DNA of 5,301 nt from an uncultured Flavobacteriales bacterium. GTDB taxonomy: Bacteria; Bacteroidota; Bacteroidia; Flavobacteriales; Crocinitomicaceae. The position numbers and the translations under genes were made by a program. Shown piece by piece: positions 1-5,301 of this stretch. The notes beneath the pieces are model-generated. The model was not told where the DNA came from and made no database searches. It saw only the letters and a list, made by a program, of their open reading frames with translations. The stretch covers positions 1-5,301 of the forward strand of contig CAMPIU010000236.1 of NCBI GenBank assembly GCA_946886545.1, given 5' to 3'. Numbering within the stretch: the first letter of the stretch is position 1; each line of letters begins with the position of its first letter.

Positions 1-1555
1 CATTCATACATAACACACTCATCATCGCTCCGGGAACACCATGTCCGGTGCAATCTGCCACAGCAACAAATTTCCAGGTATCTTCTCCGATCCGGATGTG
101 TTTCACCCAATAAAAATCTCCTGCAACAATATCCTTCGGATGGTAAAAAACGTTCAGATTCGGAACGAGTTTTGAATAATAGGAACTGCTTGGTAGCAGG
201 GCGTTTTGAATCCGTTTTGCATACAAAATACTACTGGTGATTTCTTCGTTTTTCTGTTCCAGTTCATTCCGCTGTTCAATAACTTCTTTTGTTCTCAGTT
301 CAACTTCTGCTTCCAATTGAATATTCAGATTTTCCTTCAACTCGTTTGCTTCTGCAAGCACTGATATGGAAGCATCATTCATAAGTTTGAAACGCTGCAG
401 GATCCCAAAGGTTAAAATGATCATTTCAACCGCAAAACCGATCTGTAAACCATTGTCAGCTAGAAAGCTGTTTGGAATCACCCCGAAATTACGAAGTACA
501 AATGCAAATACCGAAACCTGCAAAATGGAGAACGCAATCAAATAGGATTTAGCGGTCCGTGAACCAGTTCTCAGAGTCACGATCAATGGGTAAATGATGA
601 ACAGATTTAATACCAGGGTTGTTGCATTGACGGTGATCGCCGAAATGTTCATGAATACGGTTCCGGGAACCAAACTGATACAAACATTACTGATCAAAAT
701 AACTTGAAGTGCTCTTACAATTGGCTTGATCTTAGGGGTATTGATCTGTAATTCGAGGTACCGGTAAGTGAAATTCAGGAAAAACAAAACTCCTAAAGAT
801 GCTAATACCGGATTTGCTCTGTTAGAAATGAAATATTGGTCTGTCCAGAGCCAGGTGGTTCCGAATCCCAGTAAAGACATTTGGAGTAGGGTGAAAGAGG
901 CTCCGTATAAGGTGTAGATGTATGCAATTCGTTGACGAAACAGAATCCCAATTGCCAGGTTGAGAATGATAATGAAGATCATGACTCCGAAAAGCAAGCC
1001 ATAGAAAACTTGTTTATTTCCATGTTTTACCTGGATATAGGAACCCTTTTCCAACGAACTTTGAAAGTAAAACTGCTCGCCGCCATTATTCACCCTAAAC
1101 AAAAATCCGTTCGTACTATGCGGATCTAATTTTAAGGGGAAAATTAATTCCCGGTTTCCATTGTAACGCCATGCAAAAGGCCGTTGATCTCCACCTTTTG
1201 ATACCGGGATAAAAATGCTCTTCCCAATCCGTTTATAAACATCAACTTCATCGATGATAGGATTACTCAGTTTGAGCATGCGGATAAGTCGTGAGTCGGA
1301 TAGGTTTTTAGTCTCAAAATAAAACCATACATCTTTAGTTTCAAAACCTAGGTTCACCATTCTGGAATTGATCGGTTTAAACTCTTCCAGATGAGATTTT
1401 ACTGACTGGATCGTGGATTGACCGTCCGGAGCAACAAAGTACCTCAATTGATCGCCTTCTAACTTCAGAAAGTCATCATGCTGAGTGATTGACACCTGCG
1501 GGCTCGATGTAAAATGAATGATAGAAAAAAGAAGTAGAACTAAGTAATTTTTCAC
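1..1555 (-). CDS. 7TM-DISM receptor fused to SpoIIE-type Ser/Thr phosphatase (C-terminus cut by window edge)
   Basis: One uninterrupted frame of 518 codons runs from a GTG at 1555 to the left edge. GTG is the best start because an in-frame TAA lies at 1565-1567 and the first downstream in-frame ATG is residue 66, which would remove the signal peptide. Residues 1-20 form that peptide (MKNYLVLLLFSIIHFTSS, predicted cleavage near 18-20). Residues about 25-170 resemble the periplasmic 7TMR-DISMED2 sensor domain. About 184-390 hold roughly seven hydrophobic helices (7TMR-DISM). About 395-440 are a charged coiled coil, followed by SSILYAKRIQNALLP, the usual entry to the SpoIIE/PP2C domain. DIVAGDFYW (475-483) supplies the first metal-binding Asp, and ADCTGHGVPGAMMS (500-513) is the second conserved motif. 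By family knowledge, a bound ligand would change dephosphorylation of a cytoplasmic partner, often an anti-sigma-factor antagonist. The ligand and target cannot be told here. Roughly the last 150 residues are missing. Confidence 0.93.
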   Translation of the reverse strand, partial: MKNYLVLLLFSIIHFTSSPQVSITQHDDFLKLEGDQLRYFVAPDGQSTIQSVKSHLEEFKPINSRMVNLGFETKDVWFYFETKNLSDSRLIRMLKLSNPIIDEVDVYKRIGKSIFIPVSKGGDQRPFAWRYNGNRELIFPLKLDPHSTNGFLFRVNNGGEQFYFQSSLEKGSYIQVKHGNKQVFYGLLFGVMIFIIILNLAIGILFRQRIAYIYTLYGASFTLLQMSLLGFGTTWLWTDQYFISNRANPVLASLGVLFFLNFTYRYLELQINTPKIKPIVRALQVILISNVCISLVPGTVFMNISAITVNATTLVLNLFIIYPLIVTLRTGSRTAKSYLIAFSILQVSVFAFVLRNFGVIPNSFLADNGLQIGFAVEMIILTFGILQRFKLMNDASISVLAEANELKENLNIQLEAEVELRTKEVIEQRNELEQKNEEITSSILYAKRIQNALLPSSSYYSKLVPNLNVFYHPKDIVAGDFYWVKHIRIGEDTWKFVAVADCTGHGVPGAMMSVLCMN

Positions 1556-1664
1556 AATGCTGGTTTAGTGCAAACGTTTCAGTAAAATAAGTACGCAACT
1601 ACCAAGTAAATGGTTTTACGATAAATATAAAAATATTTCAAATAGTAATTTGGTTGATTTTGAA
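1556..1664. other. A/T-rich intergenic region before the receptor-phosphatase gene
   Basis: This 109-bp gap separates the stop of the small membrane protein from the GTG of the receptor-phosphatase. It is very A/T-rich, especially 1621-1660, and probably holds the promoter of the downstream gene. I found no convincing pair of Bacteroidota promoter boxes (TTTG, about 19 bp, TAnnTTTG). A TATATTTA on the minus strand near 1623-1630 matches the second box except for its last base, but has no correctly spaced first box. A weak hairpin (CAAAT at 1639-1643 and ATTTG at 1648-1652, 4-nt loop) is followed on the minus strand by a T-rich run. It could be a poor terminator for the upstream cluster. Read-through into the phosphatase gene is also possible. 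Confidence 0.4.
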
Positions 1665-2039
1665 TCAGTTGTCCAAGAGCTCATCTTCGTCATCTTTGTC
1701 GTGCCTAAATGGATTTACAAAAAATGAAAACCCGGTGATAGCCAAACCTGCGATTAAAATGTAGGTGGAATAGTGCAGCCGCATGGTCTGTGTCACGAAA
1801 CCGATAAATAACACTAGTGATCCGATCCAGAATAAGAGGTTAAAGTCTTCCCATTTATCTTCGGGAAGAAAGCGAAATTGCAGAAGACTTAAAATTAGTC
1901 CGGCACCTCCGAAAACATAGAAACCAATCCGCACAGCGCTTGGAGCGCCGAAAGTATGATGTGTGTAAAGTAAAATAGCACAAAGCATTCCCAAGAGATA
2001 ACAAATCGTGGAAATTGTCTTTATTTGTTTAGCTAACAT
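1665..2039 (-). CDS. Small four-helix inner-membrane protein, function unknown
   Basis: The protein has 124 residues with ATG at 2037-2039 and stop TGA at 1665-1667. Four hydrophobic segments are visible at about residues 8-25, 36-54, 66-83 and 91-108. The tail from 109 is highly charged and acidic (RHDKDDEDELLDN). A short FRFLPEDKWEDF loop joins helices 2 and 3. Basic residues lie at the N-terminus (Lys4, Lys7), which with an even helix number suggests both ends are cytoplasmic. I do not recognise a named family. The start lies 3 bp after the stop of the upstream degenerate helicase-like gene, so the two are probably translationally coupled. The acidic tail could be a docking site for the upstream protein, but that is speculation. 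Confidence 0.85.
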   Translation of the reverse strand: MLAKQIKTISTICYLLGMLCAILLYTHHTFGAPSAVRIGFYVFGGAGLILSLLQFRFLPEDKWEDFNLLFWIGSLVLFIGFVTQTMRLHYSTYILIAGLAITGFSFFVNPFRHDKDDEDELLDN

Positions 2040-2042
2040 GCT

Positions 2043-2654
2043 TTATATTTCAGAAGTTTCGTAAAAGGTACAAATATCTTCGCAAAAAGAATCAAGTCTT
2101 GAATGAGTACCTTCCGTGAAAATGATTTTTTGACATTTCGGTAAGCTCTCGGCAATTCTTTTGATGGATTGAAGGGTGATGGGATTTGTGCAAAGTGTTT
2201 CTGCCTGATCAATGATGATGAGACTCAGCTGGTTGACGTGAATTCCGTTCTGATTATATAATTCCAAAAGTCTTTTCGGATTCCCGATTATGATCTCTGC
2301 TCCTTCAAAAATTGCATTGCGCTGTTCAATGATTTTTCCTTTGTCATCGGCAATTTCAATCGTTACATCCGTGCGTTTCATTAGGCGATGAAAAGATTGT
2401 ACTTTTTCCCTGGCACTTTCCCAGTTTGGAGTGATCCAAATAACACGGGGAGAGCCTTCGAGCATTTCGGGAGCTCTCATAAAAGAGATGAAATGAAGTC
2501 CGTCGATTATTTCCTGATCGAAGGGAGTGAAAATTAGCTGGTTTTTTCCTTGCTTGGATAGTTTGATTAACTTTTGCTGTCTTTCAGTGTAACCCTCTTG
2601 GCCTGACTCAGTAAGTACCTTTTCCAGTCGATTGTCTAATTCTTCAAACTTCAT
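2043..2654 (-). CDS. Degenerate DEAD-box helicase-like protein, first RecA domain only
   Basis: The 203-residue protein follows the order of a DEAD-box N-terminal (RecA1) domain. It begins MKFEEL, like the FxEL of the Q-motif region, with a candidate Q-motif Gln at 26 after GYTER. The Walker A position (about 40-50, LIFTPFDQEII) has no GxGKT. Motif Ia PTRELA is TPNWESA (75-81). Motif Ib TPGR is NPKR (125-128), followed by LLEL as in true helicases. Motif II is DQAE (149-152) after a hydrophobic LIII strand. SAT is replaced by TEGT (180-183). There is no second RecA domain, and the frame ends soon after motif III. ATP hydrolysis is therefore very unlikely. A role in binding RNA, protein or ribosomes is inference. 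The frame is intact and follows its upstream neighbour by 18 bp, so it appears to be a maintained gene and not a decayed one. Confidence 0.85.
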   Translation of the reverse strand: MKFEELDNRLEKVLTESGQEGYTERQQKLIKLSKQGKNQLIFTPFDQEIIDGLHFISFMRAPEMLEGSPRVIWITPNWESAREKVQSFHRLMKRTDVTIEIADDKGKIIEQRNAIFEGAEIIIGNPKRLLELYNQNGIHVNQLSLIIIDQAETLCTNPITLQSIKRIAESLPKCQKIIFTEGTHSRLDSFCEDICTFYETSEI

Positions 2655-2672
2655 GTTGCAAAATAAGACAAT

Positions 2673-3104
2673 TTATTTTGTTTTCGGGCGGGTTAATGTA
2701 AAGACTCCTTCGTTTATTTTGTAATCCCAAGCTGTTAAGGTTTTAAATAACTGAACATATCTGAGAAACAATACGGATCTGCGATTGGATGACTGATCGT
2801 TTTCAGACACCGGAACGAATTCAATGCTTTGGCAATAAGGTGTTTGTGTGATGAAATCCAGTAGAATTGAAATGACGGTAGCCATTACTTTGTAAACATC
2901 TCCGGTATTCATCGTTTGGTATTCATCCTGATCGTAGCTCTTTAGGCTTAAATCAACGATGTAATTCATAATGTGATTGTTTTTTTGGACGAACTGGACG
3001 CTGTATTTATCACCATGGGAATTAACAAAGCTGTATTCACGAATTCCTATGAATGCAGGTCTTTGAAATGGATATGGTGTAGCAAGCGTAACATGACGGT
3101 TCAT
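2673..3104 (-). CDS. Conserved-looking small protein of unknown function (possibly DUF6934-like)
   Basis: The 143-residue protein has ATG at 3102-3104 and stop TAA at 2673-2675. It has no signal peptide or membrane segment, so it should be cytoplasmic. The pattern is strand-rich at the N-terminus (EYSFVNSHGDKYSVQFV, 23-39; MNYIVDLSL, 46-54). A helix follows, beginning TGDVYKVMATVISILLDF (67-84), then SIEFVPVS (93-100) and an Arg-containing stretch NRRSVLFLRYV (107-117). The order of a GD-KV-ATV helix, a strand and an R-hydrophobic-R segment recalls small Bacteroidota and phage proteins such as DUF6934. I make that match from memory and with low certainty. It is the first gene of the cluster and starts 46 bp after the terminator tract, so any dedicated promoter lies at 3105-3150. 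Confidence 0.82.
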   Translation of the reverse strand: MNRHVTLATPYPFQRPAFIGIREYSFVNSHGDKYSVQFVQKNNHIMNYIVDLSLKSYDQDEYQTMNTGDVYKVMATVISILLDFITQTPYCQSIEFVPVSENDQSSNRRSVLFLRYVQLFKTLTAWDYKINEGVFTLTRPKTK

Positions 3105-3124
3105 AAGATGAAAGTACTAATTTT

Positions 3125-3132
3125 CAAAAGAA
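3125..3132 (-). promoter_or_regulatory. Possible promoter second box for the three-gene cluster
   Basis: On the minus strand this reads TTCTTTTG, which matches five of the six defined bases of the Bacteroidota second promoter box TAnnTTTG. It lies 20 bp before the ATG at 3104, so the leader would be short. The expected first box would fall in or beside the T-tract of the preceding terminator, and no clear TTTG is found there. The case rests mainly on position: the terminator upstream leaves only about 46 bp for a promoter. Confidence 0.25.
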
Positions 3133-3150
3133 TACCGGATTGTTCGATAT

Positions 3151-3188
3151 AAAAAAAACCTGATCCCGTATGTACGGGATCAGGTTTT
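3151..3188 (-). terminator. Strong rho-independent terminator of the M43 protease gene
   Basis: The arms 3155-3170 and 3173-3188 are a perfect 16-bp inverted repeat around a central TG. In RNA the innermost pairs must open to give a workable loop. The core is G/C-rich (CCTGATCCCG). On the minus strand the hairpin is followed by eight T residues (complement of 3151-3158), the classic intrinsic terminator layout. It begins about 25 nt after the protease stop at 3214. On the plus strand the T-run is only four bases, and there is no plus-strand gene to end, so it serves the minus strand. Confidence 0.93.
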
Positions 3189-3213
3189 CCTATATATTAA
3201 GTTGAATCTTAAA

Positions 3214-5301
3214 TTAATAAACCACTACTCTGTGAGTAGATTTAGCAGCTCCCTGAACAGCAGACAAGATGTAACATCCTTTTGCAACATTCATAGGAAT
3301 ATTTACCGTTTGAACTCCTGAAGAAGCAGGAACCTCAGTAGTTGAGATAAGAGCACCTTTCAAATCCGTTACGATCAATTTCATTCCAATTTCCGTGTTC
3401 GGAACTTCAACTGATAAATCAGATCCTGTTGCTACAGGATTCGGAGCAATTGAGATGGATGATAACATTCCGTTATCTTCAATTCCTAGTGTTCCTGAAA
3501 CATTGAAGTTATCAAAATAGAAATTAGAAGAGAAGTCAGAAGAAATAAATTCGAATTTGAATTTTGTTTTGTTATCAGCAGCTGTTGGAGTGTGTGTGAA
3601 ACTTACTGTTTTCCAGTCCAGGTCATTGTCCGGAACGAAGTCTGTATTTCCTACATATCCTGCAGTTACCAAAGCAGCACCTGAAATAGATGTTTTTTGG
3701 ATCCATGTTTTACCACAGTCTCTTGAATAATAAACAACCAATTTTTCAGTAATGTCTGTAGTGGAAGTTGCCTTTGTACCGTAAGCGTAATCAAATGAGA
3801 TAGTAACATTTGAAGTGCTTCTTAAATCAAGAGCAGGAGAGATCAGATAATCTTTGGAGTTTCCAAGACGATCGTAATAATACCAATCTTCTGTAAACAT
3901 TTGAGCTCCTGAAACATCTTTGAAGTTGTTTAATTTGAAACATGCTGAATTTCCTCTTCCACCGGATGTTACACGATTAAATGAAGCGTGATTTTCCTCA
4001 GGGTTGTGAGTAATCCAGAAGTTTCCGTTTTGATTGAAATCTTCTACTCTCGGACCAACGTATTCAGCCCACTCACCTTGAATATAAACCATGTGGTTAA
4101 TTGTCTTCGTGTTTGAACCTGCAGAATTGGAAACAGTTAAAGTTACATCATACCATCCCGGAGCAGCGTAAGTTACCGTTGGGTTCTGGTTTGTTGAAGT
4201 TGCCGGGCTTCCACCTGGAAAACTCCATGACCACGAAGTTATTCCTGCCTTCCACGAAGCATCTTTAAATTCAATCGGATTATTTACACAAGCAGTTATT
4301 CCATTTGCATTCGGGCCTGAGTTACCAAGAGCACCATTCGCATCTACATAAAAGTCAGCAAGAGGAACACATGTAACCGGAGTCAAAGTGCTGGTTCCTG
4401 TTTCTTCCAGGTTGTCAGCTGTGTATAAGTTATTGCGACCACTTGTTTCCTGATCCAATACATTGTTCATGAAGTTCGATTGTCCTTTAGTAAACATTAC
4501 GGAACAATATGAATAATCCATGAAGTTTTGAGCGTTGTCTACCGGATCATAAGATCCCCAATATGAATCTAATGTAAGAGTGTCATTACAAGAGTTCATA
4601 GCAAGATTACAAGAAGTCATACCAATACAATTCGGAGTATCACGGATATCGTCATCCTGGTTACAGCTTGCAGCATTTCCCGGATCGTTGTCGTTCCCCC
4701 AAGTGTGTGCCAATCCAAGGTAGTGACCGATCTCGTGAGTTAAAGCTCGTGAATTATTTGTAGAACTAGGAGCAAGGCTACCAACGTAATCATGAAGGAT
4801 AATAATACCATCTCTGAAGAAACCGGTTCCTGTTACACCTGTTGGGTAATAAGCGTAACCCGCAACACCTGAAGATCCGATAGTTTTAGTCAACCAAACA
4901 TTTAAATATTTGTCTCTGTCCCATTGGTGTAATTTGGAATAATCGTCCCCCTGGGTGGTGTTGTGATCGTAAATATGCTCAATACCGTTTGTGCAATTTC
5001 CCCAAGGGTCTAATGTTGCTAAACGGAATTCGAGATAAGAATCCCCGATAATTGTATCGAATGGGCTTATAACTACACTTGTATCAGCATTTAATTTACG
5101 GTAATCCTCATTAAGGATGTCCATTTGATCATAGATATTCTGATCGGAAACGTTTTCAGTACCATATTCATGAACAATATGGAAAACAATTGGAATGACA
5201 CGTACCGTTGTGGATTTTCCATTAATAATACGGTTTTCCTGGTATCGGTTTACTAATTTTCTGTAGTCTTCCTCCAAACCTGGATTCTCGGCATACAATT
5301 T
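3214..5301 (-). CDS. Secreted M43 (pappalysin/cytophagalysin-like) zinc metalloprotease with PKD and T9SS sorting domains, N-terminus cut by window edge
   Basis: The frame is open to the right edge. The TTG at 5296-5298 is an internal Leu codon (..KLYAENPGLEEDY), so the true start and signal peptide lie outside; probably a few dozen residues are missing. Numbering here counts that Leu as 1. Residues about 30-290 are the M43 catalytic domain. The zinc motif is HEIGHYLGLAH (His188, Glu189, His192, His198). The Met-turn is NFMDY around Met260. Several Cys (212, 224, 230, 237, 265) suggest disulfides. Residues about 313-408 are a PKD-type beta domain with SWSWSFPGG and PGWYDVTLTV. About 411-603 form a jelly-roll-like domain ending NFYFDNFNVSG, probably for binding. 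About 612-694 are the T9SS type A sorting domain, beginning SISIAPNPV, which directs export through the outer membrane. The protein should be an extracellular or surface protease; its substrate is unknown. Confidence 0.95.
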   Translation of the reverse strand, partial: KLYAENPGLEEDYRKLVNRYQENRIINGKSTTVRVIPIVFHIVHEYGTENVSDQNIYDQMDILNEDYRKLNADTSVVISPFDTIIGDSYLEFRLATLDPWGNCTNGIEHIYDHNTTQGDDYSKLHQWDRDKYLNVWLTKTIGSSGVAGYAYYPTGVTGTGFFRDGIIILHDYVGSLAPSSTNNSRALTHEIGHYLGLAHTWGNDNDPGNAASCNQDDDIRDTPNCIGMTSCNLAMNSCNDTLTLDSYWGSYDPVDNAQNFMDYSYCSVMFTKGQSNFMNNVLDQETSGRNNLYTADNLEETGTSTLTPVTCVPLADFYVDANGALGNSGPNANGITACVNNPIEFKDASWKAGITSWSWSFPGGSPATSTNQNPTVTYAAPGWYDVTLTVSNSAGSNTKTINHMVYIQGEWAEYVGPRVEDFNQNGNFWITHNPEENHASFNRVTSGGRGNSACFKLNNFKDVSGAQMFTEDWYYYDRLGNSKDYLISPALDLRSTSNVTISFDYAYGTKATSTTDITEKLVVYYSRDCGKTWIQKTSISGAALVTAGYVGNTDFVPDNDLDWKTVSFTHTPTAADNKTKFKFEFISSDFSSNFYFDNFNVSGTLGIEDNGMLSSISIAPNPVATGSDLSVEVPNTEIGMKLIVTDLKGALISTTEVPASSGVQTVNIPMNVAKGCYILSAVQGAAKSTHRVVVY

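Noticed and set aside
932..1129. 65-codon plus-strand open frame
   Set aside because: It lies wholly inside the receptor-phosphatase gene on the opposite strand, has low-complexity polar composition at its start, no recognisable domain and no promoter. It is a shadow of the real gene.
1601..1619. Short inverted repeats ACCA/TGGT and GTAAA/TTTAC in the gap before the receptor gene
   Set aside because: Arms of 4 and 5 bp with overlapping placement are expected by chance in A/T-rich DNA, and neither has terminator or operator layout.
2043..2654. Frameshifted or truncated remnant of a full DEAD-box helicase
   Set aside because: No helicase C-terminal sequence was seen downstream in any frame. 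The next gene starts 3 bp later and encodes a membrane protein, and the frame itself is clean. A stand-alone domain fits better than recent gene breakage.
1665..3104. Anti-phage defence or toxin-antitoxin system
   Set aside because: No nuclease, reverse transcriptase, NTPase with intact motifs, toxin fold or mobile-element border could be recognised, so the claim would have no sequence support.
5296..5298. TTG as the start codon of the M43 protease
   Set aside because: The frame stays open to the window edge (AAA TTG TAT), there is no signal peptide after it although the protein carries a T9SS sorting domain, and YAENPGLEEDY is typical of sequence just after the signal peptide in this family. 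It is an internal Leu codon.

Overview
The window looks like chromosomal DNA from a member of the Bacteroidota, most likely a Flavobacteriales relative. The basis is a C-terminal type IX secretion (T9SS) type A sorting domain on a secreted M43 metalloprotease, a 7TM-DISM receptor fused to a SpoIIE-type phosphatase in the arrangement common in that phylum, A/T-rich intergenic DNA, and no Shine-Dalgarno sequences before the starts. A closer assignment (for example Fluviicola-like) would be a guess. All five genes lie on the minus strand, so transcription runs from high to low coordinates.

Layout in the direction of transcription: (1) 3214-5301, a secreted multi-domain M43 (pappalysin/cytophagalysin-like) metalloprotease whose N-terminus lies beyond the window. 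It ends in a strong intrinsic terminator at 3151-3188. (2) A tight three-gene cluster at 1665-3104: a 143-aa uncharacterised protein, a 203-aa protein resembling the first RecA domain of a DEAD-box RNA helicase with every catalytic motif degraded, and a 124-aa four-helix membrane protein. The gaps are 18 and 3 bp, so the three are probably one operon. (3) A 109-bp A/T-rich gap, then a gene read from a GTG at 1555 to the left edge. It encodes a signal peptide, an extracellular sensor domain, seven membrane helices, a coiled coil and the start of a SpoIIE-like PP2C phosphatase, and is cut off at position 1.

The protease and the receptor-phosphatase are ordinary Bacteroidota proteins: a T9SS-exported enzyme and an envelope sensor that would pass a signal to a cytoplasmic Ser/Thr phosphatase. 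The three-gene cluster is the least explained part. Its central member keeps the apparent fold of a DEAD-box N-terminal domain but lacks the Walker A lysine, has DQAE in place of DEAD, lacks SAT, and has no C-terminal helicase domain. It probably acts as a binding or scaffold protein and not as a helicase. No RNA genes, CRISPR arrays, insertion sequences or phage structural genes were seen.
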